From positions 248,001-312,000 of the forward strand of contig NZ_CP054056.1 of assembly GCF_013283855.1 (NCBI RefSeq): a stretch of 64,000 bases of DNA. The letters are read 5' to 3'. Made by a program: the position numbers and the translations under genes. The notes beneath the pieces are model-generated. The model had not been told where the DNA came from. It worked only from the letters and a program-made list of their open reading frames with translations, and searched no databases. Shown here in pieces: positions 35,654-44,922 of this stretch (positions are counted from its first letter, which is position 1; each line of letters begins with the position of its first letter). This DNA comes from Aquiluna borgnonia (GTDB taxonomy: Bacteria > Actinomycetota > Actinomycetes > Actinomycetales > Microbacteriaceae).

Positions 35654-36928
35654 CTAGAGCTTTCCAGGGTTCTGTGGATCACGGTCGTCTAACCCCCAGG
35701 GCTGACCGTAATCATCGCGCAGCAGATCCAGGAACGGCTTGGCGTCAAACTCCTCCGGTCCCATGACTCCGGTTCCCGACCAAGTGCCGCTTGCCAGCAG
35801 CTCAAGGGAAATCACAGGAACCAGGGCGGTCTGCCAGACCACGGCCTGGGAGCCGTAGTGCTCGTTGGTCCATTCTGTGTCGGCAACGTGGTAGAGGTAG
35901 GTCGCTCTCGGACTCCCGTCTGTGCCAGTGCCGGTAACCAGGGTTCCCGCGCAAGTCTTTCCCGTCATGCGGGATGCGAGTGAAGCTGGATCGGGCAGCA
36001 CGGCCGCGACCACATCTCGCGGAGCCACGCTAACTCGGCCAGCTTGTGAGCGAACCGAAACGGGTTCGATTCGATCCAGCCCCAGGGCGTGCAGGGTTTG
36101 CAGCACATTGATGAACTCAGTTCCCAGTCCGTATTTAAAACTGACTCGGTTGGCCTTCATGGTGCGGGGGAGCATGTTTACTTCCTCGTGCTCCACATTT
36201 ACGCATTCAACCGCTCCGATGCCTTCTGGAAACTCAAAGACCTCAGGCTCACTGAAGGGCGGAGTGGTGAACCATCCGCGATCTTTTTCCCAGATCAGTG
36301 GCGGGTTTAGGCACTCCTCGATAACTGTCCAGATCGAAAAAGAAGGTGCAAAAATTTCTTCGCCAGCATCATTTTTCACAACCAAATTGCCACCGTCCAG
36401 GATTTTGATCTCATCAATTTCCTGGAACAGGTGGTCAGCGGCATAGCGGGCAAAAATGTTTGAGATTCCCGGCTCTGCACCGGTTCCGATCAGAGCCAAC
36501 AGGTTCTTGGTAGCAAATTCGGAGCTTCTGTCGTACTGCCAGTCACCAAGCTTTTCCGCAGGCGTGTTGAAGGGATCGGTGGGGTGAGTGTGGCTGAGGC
36601 TCATTGCCATGTCCAGGTAGTTTGCACCGCCGTCCAAAGCGCCTTGGAACACGCTCTGCACAAACTTTGGCTCGACCGCGTTCATGACGTGAGTGATTTT
36701 GTGCTCGGCAACCAGGGCCGCAACATTTTGCGAATTTGAGGCGTCGATTGAGGTCGCTATGAAGCGGTGAGCGACATCCCTCCGGTTGTCGGTGACCCAG
36801 TCAACACTGCGCTGAGCGCGAGCAGGGTCGTAGTCGGCCACCACGATGAGTTCATAGAAATTACGGTTTGCAGCAATCTTGACAATGGAATCGCCAACAC
36901 CGCCCGCTCCAACGAGCAAGATACGCAT
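35654..36928 (-). CDS. Saccharopine dehydrogenase-like NAD(P)-dependent oxidoreductase
   Basis: The product has 424 residues. It starts with the Rossmann motif MRILLVGAGGVGDSIVKIAANR and has HVMNAVEPKFVQSVFQGALDGGANYLDMA, GTGAEPGISNIFARYA and a C-terminal substrate domain. This is the saccharopine dehydrogenase/carboxynorspermidine synthase superfamily. No lysine or polyamine gene is adjacent, so the substrate stays open. The intergenic region before it (36929-37083) contains TATAAA on the minus strand as a possible -10 and a weak hairpin at 37008-37031. Confidence 0.8.
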   Translation of the reverse strand: MRILLVGAGGVGDSIVKIAANRNFYELIVVADYDPARAQRSVDWVTDNRRDVAHRFIATSIDASNSQNVAALVAEHKITHVMNAVEPKFVQSVFQGALDGGANYLDMAMSLSHTHPTDPFNTPAEKLGDWQYDRSSEFATKNLLALIGTGAEPGISNIFARYAADHLFQEIDEIKILDGGNLVVKNDAGEEIFAPSFSIWTVIEECLNPPLIWEKDRGWFTTPPFSEPEVFEFPEGIGAVECVNVEHEEVNMLPRTMKANRVSFKYGLGTEFINVLQTLHALGLDRIEPVSVRSQAGRVSVAPRDVVAAVLPDPASLASRMTGKTCAGTLVTGTGTDGSPRATYLYHVADTEWTNEHYGSQAVVWQTALVPVISLELLASGTWSGTGVMGPEEFDAKPFLDLLRDDYGQPWGLDDRDPQNPGKL

Positions 36929-37083
36929 GGATTTTCACAACCAAACATGACCGATTTATAAGTGGGCCCAGTCCTTGCCCTCATTCAACGTAGGCGCAAG
37001 CCTCTCTGGCGTCACTGCTAGTAACTGCGCCTTCACGAATGAACTACCCCTCCAGTATGGCACCGGTGAGCGAATTTTTCTGG

Positions 37084-37878
37084 CTAGTCCAGCTGTCGAA
37101 TTGGGATGACCAGCGGAGTTTTACCGACCGGATCCTCGAGAACACGGGCCAGGATGTGGAAGGCGCTCGCGAGGTTAGTCGGAGTGATGACCTCGGCAGC
37201 GATTCCCTGGGCGAGAATCTTGCCGTCATTCAAAATCACTATTTGATCGGCAAACCGAGCCGCCAAATTTAGGTCGTGGATGACTGTGACTATGGTCATG
37301 CCCCGCTCGCGCTTGAGTGAGGACAGCAGGTTGATCACCTGAAGCTGGTGGCTGTAATCCAGCGAGTTAGTTGGTTCGTCGAGTAACAGGACTTCTGGGT
37401 TTTTTACCAGCGCAGCGGCAATTAGCGCTACCTGCTTGGAACCGGTTGAAAGTTCACCAATCTTTTTGTCTCGAAGTCGAGTCAGGCCGGTGCGCTCAAT
37501 GATTTCATCGACTTCTTTGCCGAGCCTTGGAGAAACCCGAGAGATCTGCTGGGAAACCATGGCACTGCGGGCAATCAGCTCAAAGACGCTCTCGTTTCCC
37601 CTGGCTGCGGGCATTGCTCCGAGCAGTCCGATCTTGGCATCCAGGGTAGCTCTGGAGAGCGAGGATATTGAGACCCCATCGAGCAGCACTGCGCCGCGGG
37701 TGCTCTTGATTTTGCGGGCCAGCGCCTTGAGCAGAGAGCTTTTACCTGCGCCGTTTGGGCCAATGACCGCGGTGATAGAACCACCGCGAATGGTCAAATC
37801 TAAATTTTCGATGACCTGGTCAGCGGCGTAGCCTGCGCTCAGCGATTGCGCTGCCAGCTTGCTTTCAGGGTCGAACAT
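37084..37878 (-). CDS. FecE/BtuD-type ABC ATPase without adjacent permease
   Basis: The product has 264 residues. Walker A GPNGAGKSSLLKALA, signature LSTGSKQVALIAAAL (degenerate: STGS), Walker B VLLLDEPTNSLDY and HDLNLAARFADQIVILNDG place it with the iron-siderophore/vitamin B12 importer ATPases. No permease or binding protein is nearby. It lies 15 nt downstream of glpK and may be cotranscribed, or use its own leaderless promoter (TAAGCT, 6 nt before the ATG). Confidence 0.85.
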   Translation of the reverse strand: MFDPESKLAAQSLSAGYAADQVIENLDLTIRGGSITAVIGPNGAGKSSLLKALARKIKSTRGAVLLDGVSISSLSRATLDAKIGLLGAMPAARGNESVFELIARSAMVSQQISRVSPRLGKEVDEIIERTGLTRLRDKKIGELSTGSKQVALIAAALVKNPEVLLLDEPTNSLDYSHQLQVINLLSSLKRERGMTIVTVIHDLNLAARFADQIVILNDGKILAQGIAAEVITPTNLASAFHILARVLEDPVGKTPLVIPIRQLD

Positions 37879-37884
37879 GACTCC

Positions 37885-37890
37885 AGCTTA
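37885..37890 (-). promoter_or_regulatory. -10-like element before the FecE-type ATPase gene
   Basis: TAAGCT on the minus strand, 6 nt (ggagtc) before the ATG. The GGAG in the spacer is too close to be an ideal Shine-Dalgarno sequence. Confidence 0.4.
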
Positions 37891-37893
37891 GTT

Positions 37894-39363
37894 TTAGCTG
37901 AAGCTGGCAGTGATCTCGACGGCCTTGAGCCAGCGCCGATAATCCTCAGATCGGTCCAGCTCCGGGGTGAAGCGTCTCTCAGTCTCATTGAGAGCGCGCA
38001 ACTGACCAAGATCCTCAAAGATGCCAGCACCAAGTCCAGCCAGCAGGGCCGCCCCAAAACCAGTCGACTCCAGGACTCGGGCCCGGACCACATCGTGTCC
38101 CGAGCAATCGGCCTGTAGCTGCATCAGAAGGTCATTAGCCGCAGCCCCGCCGTCTACTCGCATGGCGGCAATCGGCTCACCCAAATCCTGCTGCATGGCG
38201 CCCAGCACGGCATTCACCTGGAAGGCGATGGCCTCCAAGGTAGCGAAGGCGATGTTGGAACTTGAAGTCCCTCGGGTGATGCCAAGCAATGATCCTCGAA
38301 TGTCGGCATTCCAAAACGGTGCCCCCAGACCGGTGAGGCTCGGAACAAAGACCACCGAGTCGCTAGAGCCAGACCTGCGGGCCAACTGCTCCACGTCTGA
38401 GGATCGCTCGATGATCCCTAGGCCATCCCTGAGCCACTGCACGGCTGCGCCCGCCACGAAAACGCTGCCCTCTGATGCGTAGGTAATCGCTCCGGAGGGA
38501 GCCTGCCAGGCAACGGTTGCTAGCAGTCCGTGGCTGGAGCGAACGATCTCTTCTCCGGTGTTAGTCAGAATGAATGCACCGGTGCCGTAGGTGGCTTTAC
38601 TCTCACCCTTTTCAAAAGCAGACTGTCCGAACAGTGCTGCCTGCTGATCACCTGCGATTCCGGAAATCGGCAGGCTCAAGCCCAGAAAATGTTCGGGGTC
38701 AGTTTTCGCCAGTTCCCCCCAACTCGAGGTGATTCTCGGGAGAGCGTGCAGGGGAATGCCAAATGCCTCTAGCAGCTCCGAATCCCAGTTTGCTGTCTCC
38801 AAATTCATCAACTGGGTTCTGGAGGCATTTGAGCAATCCGTGATGTGGAAGGCTCCGCCGCTAAGGCGCGCAACCAGGTAGCTGTCAACGGTTCCCAGTT
38901 TTAGCTTGCCGGACTCAACTTCTCTCCAGATCTGAGGCAAATTGCGCTTCCACCACAAAAATTTGCTTGAGGTGAAATAAGGGTCGAGATTGAGTCCGGT
39001 TCTGGCGCGAATCCAATCATCGGTGTTGAGCTGCTGCAACTCTTTCGTGAGGTCTGAGGTTCGACGATCCTGCCAAACGATTGCGTTGGTTGGACTGGCA
39101 AGGGTAACCCCATCCCACATCACCGCGGTTTCGCGCTGATTGGTGATACCCAGGGCGGTTGGAGCCTCATCCGAGAGATCCAGAGCTCTGGAGCAGGCCG
39201 CAAGGACCGCCTGCCAAATTTGCTCTGGGTCATGTTCGACCCAGCCGGGTTTCGGAAAGTGCTGTTCGAATTCCTGGTAGCCGCGAGAGAGGATTTGGCC
39301 ACGGTTGGAAACCACCAGAGCTGTAACGCCGGTCGTGCCGGCATCGATCGCCAAAATCGACAA
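37894..39363 (-). CDS. glpK: Glycerol kinase
   Basis: The product has 489 residues, an FGGY family kinase that makes sn-glycerol 3-phosphate from glycerol. It begins with the phosphate-binding ILAIDAGTTGVTALVV, includes ITNQRETAVMWD, WFLWKRN-like and GIAGDQQAALFGQ segments, and YGTGAFILTNTG. The TTG start at 39363 is fixed by AAGGAGGAG immediately upstream; the longer frame begins in the divergent promoter region. Divergent from glpD (63 bp apart), so both may answer to one regulator. No glycerol facilitator gene is adjacent. Confidence 0.93.
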   Translation of the reverse strand: MSILAIDAGTTGVTALVVSNRGQILSRGYQEFEQHFPKPGWVEHDPEQIWQAVLAACSRALDLSDEAPTALGITNQRETAVMWDGVTLASPTNAIVWQDRRTSDLTKELQQLNTDDWIRARTGLNLDPYFTSSKFLWWKRNLPQIWREVESGKLKLGTVDSYLVARLSGGAFHITDCSNASRTQLMNLETANWDSELLEAFGIPLHALPRITSSWGELAKTDPEHFLGLSLPISGIAGDQQAALFGQSAFEKGESKATYGTGAFILTNTGEEIVRSSHGLLATVAWQAPSGAITYASEGSVFVAGAAVQWLRDGLGIIERSSDVEQLARRSGSSDSVVFVPSLTGLGAPFWNADIRGSLLGITRGTSSSNIAFATLEAIAFQVNAVLGAMQQDLGEPIAAMRVDGGAAANDLLMQLQADCSGHDVVRARVLESTGFGAALLAGLGAGIFEDLGQLRALNETERRFTPELDRSEDYRRWLKAVEITASFS

Positions 39364-39366
39364 GGT

Positions 39367-39375
39367 CTCCTCCTT
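39367..39375 (-). promoter_or_regulatory. Shine-Dalgarno sequence fixing the glpK TTG start
   Basis: AAGGAGGAG on the minus strand, 3 nt from the TTG at 39363. The strong match decides for TTG over upstream frames. Confidence 0.75.
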
Positions 39376-39411
39376 GAAACCAAAGCAGCACAAAATGCGC
39401 AGCTAATAACT

Positions 39412-39417
39412 TATGCT
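39412..39417 (+). promoter_or_regulatory. -10 element of a probable leaderless glpD promoter
   Basis: TATGCT, then 6 nt (ttcact), then GTG at 39424 directly followed by the ATG at 39427. No Shine-Dalgarno sequence is present. Confidence 0.5.
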
Positions 39418-39426
39418 TTCACTGTG

Positions 39427-40947
39427 ATGTTACAAAAACAAACAAAATCACACAATTTCGAGCAAAACGATTTCGATGTCGCGATCGTAGGTGCTGGCAT
39501 AAACGGTGCGGTGGCGGCTGCCGCTGCACAGGCGGCAGGCCTGCGCGTCCTGATTATTGACCGCGGCGACTTTGCAAACTTCACCTCCCAAGAGTCCAGC
39601 AACCTGGTGTGGGGCGGCATCAAATATCTGCAGACCTATGAGTTCGCGCTGGTGGCAAAACTTTGCCAGGCACGAAACCGGTTGATTAGGGCCTACCCAA
39701 ATCAGATTCAGGAAATTGGATTCTTGGCATCGCTGGGGCCTAACGCTCCATTCGGAAGACTGCTGGGAATCTTTGGCACCTGGTTCTACTGGTTCATCGG
39801 AACCGCAGGGACCACCATCCCTGCGAGTTATTCCGCGAAGCGGGCCAAATCCATGGAGCCCGCCCTAAAAAGCGGCCTCAAAGCAGTCGAATACTTTGAT
39901 GCCTATCTGCCAGACAACGATTCAAGGTTTGTCTACGGCTTTATCAAGCGAGCAAAAAAGCTAGGCGCTACCGCGCTGAATTACACAGAGCTGGTTGGGG
40001 CGAGCCATGAAAGCGGGCGCTGGAGTCTCGAACTTAGCTCTGCCGAGGGAAAGCGGACAGTCTCCGCCAGCGCCGTAATCAACGCGGCGGGGCCGTTTGC
40101 CCAAGACGTATCTCAGCTGCTGGAGAGCCCCACTCGCGCCAGATTGGTGTTTTCCAAGGGGGTCCACTTCACAATCAATCGCAGACTCACCAGCCAAAAT
40201 CGTGTGCTGGCCCTCTGGGATGAGCAGAAGCGTTTGTTCTATGTGCTTCCTATGGGGGATCGATCCATTATTGGCACTACCGACACTCGAGTTGATAACC
40301 CCCGCACCGAGCCCAACGACCAAGATATCGATTTTGTTCTCAAGCAGGTAAATGACCAGCTGGGGCTGGAACAGCCGATCACAAGGCAGGAGATTATTGC
40401 CTCGCGAAGCGGAGTTAGACCCCTGGTGATTGACGGCAAGCAGTCGCAAAACCAAGACTGGCACCAGCTCTCGCGCAAGCACGTGATTGAGGCCAACCCG
40501 GCCAAGGCATCAATCACCATTCTGGGCGGAAAACTCACCGACTGTCTAAATGTCGGCGCAGAGGTCATAGCTGAACTTCGAGGACTAGGTCTGCAAGCCA
40601 AACTTCCAAGGAAGTGGTTTGGGGAGGGCTCCCAGGCCAGAAGGACTGAGCTGGATCAAATACTTGAGCGGCAGGGAGTTGACGCAGTTGTTCGGACCCG
40701 GTTGGTCGAGGGGATGTGGCGCCGGCACGGCGAACGAGCTTTTGAATTTGCAACCGATGAGCCGGTTGAGGTCTTTGAGGGTCTGGGAATCAGCTTTGGT
40801 GAGCTTCGGTATGTGGCGAAGACCGAAGATGTGCTAACCCGCGAGGACTTGCTTCGCCGCCGACTACCGATTGCAATGTCTAGAAGCGCTGCAGAAATTG
40901 CCGAAAACTCAAAGTTGCAGAGTGCTTTAGTGGATATGGGGCTCTAG
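39427..40947 (+). CDS. glpD: Glycerol-3-phosphate dehydrogenase (FAD-dependent)
   Basis: The product has 506 residues from the ATG at 39427 (a GTG one codon earlier fits the leaderless promoter even better). The FAD-binding motif VAIVGAGINGAVAAAAAQAAGLRVLIIDRGDF, SSNLVWGGIKYLQTYEF and VINAAGPFAQDV identify the DAO-fold enzyme; GTTDTRVDNPRTEPNDQDIDFVL and a C-terminal helical domain follow. It oxidises glycerol 3-phosphate to DHAP, passing electrons to the quinone pool at the membrane. It completes glycerol catabolism with glpK. The 3' end overlaps the convergent transporter gene by 21 nt. Confidence 0.93.
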   Translation: MLQKQTKSHNFEQNDFDVAIVGAGINGAVAAAAAQAAGLRVLIIDRGDFANFTSQESSNLVWGGIKYLQTYEFALVAKLCQARNRLIRAYPNQIQEIGFLASLGPNAPFGRLLGIFGTWFYWFIGTAGTTIPASYSAKRAKSMEPALKSGLKAVEYFDAYLPDNDSRFVYGFIKRAKKLGATALNYTELVGASHESGRWSLELSSAEGKRTVSASAVINAAGPFAQDVSQLLESPTRARLVFSKGVHFTINRRLTSQNRVLALWDEQKRLFYVLPMGDRSIIGTTDTRVDNPRTEPNDQDIDFVLKQVNDQLGLEQPITRQEIIASRSGVRPLVIDGKQSQNQDWHQLSRKHVIEANPAKASITILGGKLTDCLNVGAEVIAELRGLGLQAKLPRKWFGEGSQARRTELDQILERQGVDAVVRTRLVEGMWRRHGERAFEFATDEPVEVFEGLGISFGELRYVAKTEDVLTREDLLRRRLPIAMSRSAAEIAENSKLQSALVDMGL

Positions 40948-41811
40948 TTCCAGAGGGTTTTTCTTGCTTGGCCACTCAACAATCAGCATCGCAGCGAGCA
41001 TGAGTGCCCCGCCGACCGTGACGGCTACCGTTATTGGTTCTTGACCGGCTGCGATGGCAATAATGGCGGTGAAGGCAACCTCGCTGGTCATGATTAGTGC
41101 CGCCCTGGAGGCGTCCATAAGGGTTTGGGCCCAGGTCTGAATCCAGAAAGCTGCCGCGGTTGAAAGCACTGCGGTGAAAATGATCGCCACCCTGACGTCA
41201 TCCGATGGTGGCCACTGGATGCCATCACCAATCGCAAATCCCCAGCAAATAACCGCAACCGCTGAAATCTGCACCATCGCGAAGCGATAGGCATTTCTTC
41301 CGTGGCCATATTTCCCAAGCAGCAGAATGTGGAGCCCGTAGAGCACTGCCCCCAAAACCAACCAGAGCTGGCCGATCTGAAACTCAAGACTTTCGGCAGC
41401 ACCGGAAAATACCGCCAATCCAACGAGTGAAATAGCTGCACCGATTGCGAGCTTCCCTGAGACCTTGGCTCGGTAAAAAATCCAAGCCATCAACGGTGTG
41501 AAGATTACGTAGAGGCCGGTCAGGAATCCACTTGTGGCGGCAGTGGTTAGCTCCAAACCAATGGTTTGGGTGATGTAACCAAAGGCCAATACCACGCCAA
41601 TTGAAAGACCAATTTTTAGATCCCCGCGTTCAAAATTGGCGGAAGTTTTTGGTCTTAGTAAAAACATCGCGAGAGCCGCGAGCGTGAAGCGCATGGCGAG
41701 AAAGTCCATGTAGGGCTGCTTCTCAATGGCGTCCTTCATCAAAACAAACGCTGCACCCCAGGTGAAGCAGACCCCGAGCAGAGCAATCAGGGCCAAGCGC
41801 GTTTTTGACAT
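40927..41811 (-). CDS. EamA/DMT superfamily transporter
   Basis: The product has 294 residues with ten predicted helices in two EamA repeats (first half from WGAAFVLMKDAI, second from WLVLGAVLYGLHILLLGKYGH). Substrate unknown; the family exports amino acids and metabolites. The ATG at 41811 has no Shine-Dalgarno sequence but follows a TAGTCT element by 6 nt; its TAG is the stop codon of mutT1. Confidence 0.88.
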   Translation of the reverse strand: MSKTRLALIALLGVCFTWGAAFVLMKDAIEKQPYMDFLAMRFTLAALAMFLLRPKTSANFERGDLKIGLSIGVVLAFGYITQTIGLELTTAATSGFLTGLYVIFTPLMAWIFYRAKVSGKLAIGAAISLVGLAVFSGAAESLEFQIGQLWLVLGAVLYGLHILLLGKYGHGRNAYRFAMVQISAVAVICWGFAIGDGIQWPPSDDVRVAIIFTAVLSTAAAFWIQTWAQTLMDASRAALIMTSEVAFTAIIAIAAGQEPITVAVTVGGALMLAAMLIVEWPSKKNPLELEPHIH

Positions 41812-41817
41812 TGTCAA

Positions 41818-41823
41818 AGACTA
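41818..41823 (-). promoter_or_regulatory. -10 element overlapping the mutT1 stop codon
   Basis: TAGTCT on the minus strand, 6 nt (ttgaca) before the EamA gene ATG. The first three bases are the stop codon of the upstream mutT1 gene. Confidence 0.5.
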
Positions 41824-42771
41824 ATGCTCGGCTTCCTCGCTCACCTCTTGCTCTAGGCCACAACGCTCAACTCCGACAACTCGGAACTTTCCGCTGATAG
41901 AAAGGCGAAGCACTAAAAATTCTGCCGGGGCTAGGGTTGCACCCTGGGCTATCTGCTCTCTGAGCTCTTTGGGCGCGGACAAGATAAAGGGCCTCAGCGC
42001 GCTGGGCAGTGCTGGGCGGTGGGTGCAGATTAGGCCGGATCGACTGGTTCCAATCAGATCCATCACCACGTCCAGGGTGCGAGCGGGCTTGCGCTGATTA
42101 GAAAACTCGGTCAGCTGATGCCGCTCAATCAGGGTGCGCTTTGCACTCTGCGCGTAGGGGGCGATGGTGTCGTGACAGCGTCGCCAGGGAGAGGTGATCA
42201 CGCGCTTAGGACCGTAGGCGGCAATCAAGGGGATCAGTCGCTGGGCTTGCTGGAGTCCCTCGGGAAGCAGTGGACGCTTTGCCTCTTGACCCGCCCAATC
42301 GCCCCTGGGGGTTGCCTTGGCATGGCGCAGAATTATCAGCGCTCTTGTCTCGAGCTCCTTTTTCTTGTGCAGGGCAATAACGTCTGCCATCAGCTTTTGG
42401 TCGTGCTCGTAGCTCAGCAGTGTCAGCGCCTGCTTGGCCTCAATCCACTCCACCTTGGCAATTTCTTGATTCGGCGTGAATTTTTGCTTGTTCAGTGCTT
42501 TGTCGGTAACTCGAGATGCCCAGTAGTGGACCTCTTTGTCCTGCCCATTGCCAACCTGGTAATTAATCACTCCAAGCTTGCGACCGAGCCGAACCCTAAA
42601 TCCTGCTTCCTCTTCGACCTCGCGAACTGCGGTCTGCGGCAAGAACTCACCCGGATCGAGCTTTCCCTTGGGGAAGCCCCAGTCTTGATACTTTTCTCGG
42701 TGCACGAGGGCGACAATCAGTTTGCCTTCGTGCTCTCGCCAGCAAACAACTCCGGCGGCGTAAATGGTCAC
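41821..42771 (-). CDS. mutT1: MutT1-type protein: Nudix hydrolase fused to histidine phosphatase
   Basis: The product has 316 residues from the GTG at 42771. The Nudix domain (about 1-140) has a complete box, GKLDPGEFLPQTAVREVEEEAGF. A SixA/RHG phosphatase domain (about 150-310) starts LIILRHAKATPRGDW and has a second His in ICTHRP. In mycobacteria this fusion (Rv2985) hydrolyses 8-oxo-dGTP and diadenosine polyphosphates and also lies next to ppk1. GTG shares its G with the ppk stop (TAGTG), giving tight coupling. Confidence 0.88.
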   Translation of the reverse strand: MTIYAAGVVCWREHEGKLIVALVHREKYQDWGFPKGKLDPGEFLPQTAVREVEEEAGFRVRLGRKLGVINYQVGNGQDKEVHYWASRVTDKALNKQKFTPNQEIAKVEWIEAKQALTLLSYEHDQKLMADVIALHKKKELETRALIILRHAKATPRGDWAGQEAKRPLLPEGLQQAQRLIPLIAAYGPKRVITSPWRRCHDTIAPYAQSAKRTLIERHQLTEFSNQRKPARTLDVVMDLIGTSRSGLICTHRPALPSALRPFILSAPKELREQIAQGATLAPAEFLVLRLSISGKFRVVGVERCGLEQEVSEEAEH

Positions 42772-44882
42772 TATCGAAGGCGCTTTCTGGCTAGGGTCTT
42801 TTCCATCAGGACATCCTGCATGTCCAAAAGTTTTTCCCCAACAACGTTGTGCGTCTCGCGCGACCAACCCCCGTTTGCCTTCAGTTCCCAAACCGCAACC
42901 GATTCGCTCATACCCAAATCAAAAATCTCGTGCAGCTGTCGAATCTGATCGGTTTGCGCAATCTTGACAAGCGCCTCGACTCTGCGGTCTAGGTTGCGGT
43001 GCATCATGTCGGCGCTTCCGATGAAGACATCCGGATCGCCTGCGTTATCAAAGGCAAAAATTCGGCTGTGTTCCAGGTAGCGGCCCAGCACCGAGTGAAC
43101 TCGGATGTGGTCTGATAGCCCAGGAACCCCAGGTCTGAGAGCACACATTCCGCGCACCAGAATTTCCACGCTGACGCCGGCCATTGAGGCCCGGTAAAGC
43201 TCGTCGATGATCTGCTCGTCAACCAAGGAGTTCATCTTGAAGCGAATTCGTGCGGATTTCCCTGCCTGGTGGTTGGCAATTTCGCGGCGGATGCGCTCGG
43301 TTAGCCCATCTCTGACGCCATTTGGAGAGACCAGCAGGCTTCGGTAATCCGGCGCTGCAGTGTGACCGGAGAGCTGGTTGAACAGCTTGGTCAGGTCTTC
43401 TCCAACGTTGGTCCTTGAAGTTAGTAGACCAAAGTCCTCGTAGAACCTGGCGGTCTTCGGGTTGTAGTTTCCGGTGCCGATGTGGCAGTAGCGCCTTAGG
43501 TTAGAGCCCTCCTGGCGAATTACCAGGGAGAGCTTGCAGTGGGTCTTCAGACCCACGATTCCGTAAACCACGTGAACGCCAGCGGCTTCGAGCTTGCGAG
43601 CCCAGCCGATGTTGTTCTGCTCATCGAAACGAGCCTTGATCTCGACCAGTGCCAGCACCTGCTTGCCGGCCTCGGCGGCGTCGATCAGAGCATCGACAAT
43701 TGGTGAGTCACCGCTGGTGCGGTAGAGGGTCTGCTTGATGGCAAGAACCTGAGGGTCAGCAGCGGCCTGCTCCAAAAATGCCTGAACACTGGTGGCAAAT
43801 GATTCGTAGGGGTGGTGAACCAAAACCTCCCGCTCCCGCAGCGAAGCAAAGATATCGGCTGCCTCGTCTGGGTCAGATTCCAGATAGCGGTTGGTGGTCT
43901 TTGGGTGAGCCTCGTAGTGAAGTTCGGGGATAGGCAGGAATGCAAATGCACTCATGCTCTTTAGATCCAGCGGCTCTGGCAGGTGGTAAACGTCAGATGG
44001 CTCGATGTCAAGTTCGCGCTGTAGCAGGCTCAGGACCTGAGGATCGATGTCCTGCGCGACTTCCAGGCGCACAGGGGGACCAAAGCGGCGGCGCAGCAGC
44101 TCCTTCTCAAGCTGAATGAGTAGGTTTTCGCCCTCATCTTCATCCACCTCGAGATCCTCATTGCGGGTGACGCGGAAGGTGTGGTGCTGAAGTACTTCCA
44201 TTCCGGGGAACAGTTCGGTCAGGTGCTGTCCCATAACGTCCTCGAGAGGAACAAAGCGAGACTCGCTGCCTGAAACCTTCACGTATCTGGGCAAAAGTGG
44301 CGGGACCTTGACTCTGGCGAAGTGCTCCGCCTTGGAGTTTGGGTTTCTCAGCACGACGGCCAGGTTTAGTGAAAGCCCCGAGATGTAGGGGAATGGGTGG
44401 GCAGGGTCAACCGCCAAGGGGGTGAGAACTGGGAACACCTGCGATATGAAGTAATCCCGAAGGCCATTTTTCTCCGCGTCGCTCAGCGATGCCCAGTGTT
44501 CTATCTGAATGCCGTGTGCGGCCAGTGCGGGACCAAGGGTCTGGGTGTAGAGATTGGCATGTCTTTTTTGCAGCTCAAGGGTTCGCTCAGAGATTTGGGA
44601 GAGCACTTCCTGGGGGCTAAGTCCAGATGCTGACATCACGGCGATACCGGTTGCGATTCTGCGCTTCAAAGAAGCAACCCGAACCATGAAAAACTCATCC
44701 AGGTTTGACGCAAAGATGCTCAGGTAGTTGATCCGCTCAAGCAGGGGTACTGACTCATCCTCAGCAAGATCCAGAACCCGCTTGTTGAAGTCCAGCCAGC
44801 TCAATTCACGATCGAGAAAGCGATCAGCAGGCAGATCTGGCTGGCTCTCCGGCAAGAAAATTGCTGTGGTCTCTTCTGACAT
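42771..44882 (-). CDS. ppk: Polyphosphate kinase
   Basis: The product has 703 residues with the four PPK1 domains. The N-terminal helical part has [18 protein letters not shown]; the head and phospholipase D-like catalytic domains follow with [41 protein letters not shown] and the autophosphorylated histidine region [22 protein letters not shown]. It makes polyphosphate reversibly from ATP. A direct-repeat Pho-type box lies 22-40 nt upstream, and mutT1 follows in the same operon. Confidence 0.96.
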   Translation of the reverse strand: MSEETTAIFLPESQPDLPADRFLDRELSWLDFNKRVLDLAEDESVPLLERINYLSIFASNLDEFFMVRVASLKRRIATGIAVMSASGLSPQEVLSQISERTLELQKRHANLYTQTLGPALAAHGIQIEHWASLSDAEKNGLRDYFISQVFPVLTPLAVDPAHPFPYISGLSLNLAVVLRNPNSKAEHFARVKVPPLLPRYVKVSGSESRFVPLEDVMGQHLTELFPGMEVLQHHTFRVTRNEDLEVDEDEGENLLIQLEKELLRRRFGPPVRLEVAQDIDPQVLSLLQRELDIEPSDVYHLPEPLDLKSMSAFAFLPIPELHYEAHPKTTNRYLESDPDEAADIFASLREREVLVHHPYESFATSVQAFLEQAAADPQVLAIKQTLYRTSGDSPIVDALIDAAEAGKQVLALVEIKARFDEQNNIGWARKLEAAGVHVVYGIVGLKTHCKLSLVIRQEGSNLRRYCHIGTGNYNPKTARFYEDFGLLTSRTNVGEDLTKLFNQLSGHTAAPDYRSLLVSPNGVRDGLTERIRREIANHQAGKSARIRFKMNSLVDEQIIDELYRASMAGVSVEILVRGMCALRPGVPGLSDHIRVHSVLGRYLEHSRIFAFDNAGDPDVFIGSADMMHRNLDRRVEALVKIAQTDQIRQLHEIFDLGMSESVAVWELKANGGWSRETHNVVGEKLLDMQDVLMEKTLARKRLR

Positions 44883-44903
44883 GGGTCCTATCTTTTCACC
44901 TCA

Positions 44904-44922
44904 GGGTTAGCAAGAGGTTAAC
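44904..44922 (-). promoter_or_regulatory. Pho-type direct-repeat box upstream of ppk
   Basis: GTTAACCTCTTGCTAACCC on the minus strand contains two 11-nt-spaced repeats (GTTAACC/GCTAACC). It differs at only two of 19 positions from the box between phoU and senX3. It ends 21 nt before the ppk ATG and abuts the glnR stop codon. Likely bound by the RegX3 encoded in this window. Confidence 0.6.

Noticed and set aside
39220-39426. Longer GlpD beginning inside glpK
   Set aside because: The extension is the antisense of glpK. The FAD motif starts at a normal distance from 39427, and a -10 element lies just before it.
42772-42891. Longer MutT1 start within ppk
   Set aside because: It would read 40 residues from the end of ppk in another frame. 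The GTG at 42771 begins exactly at the Nudix domain and is coupled to the ppk stop.
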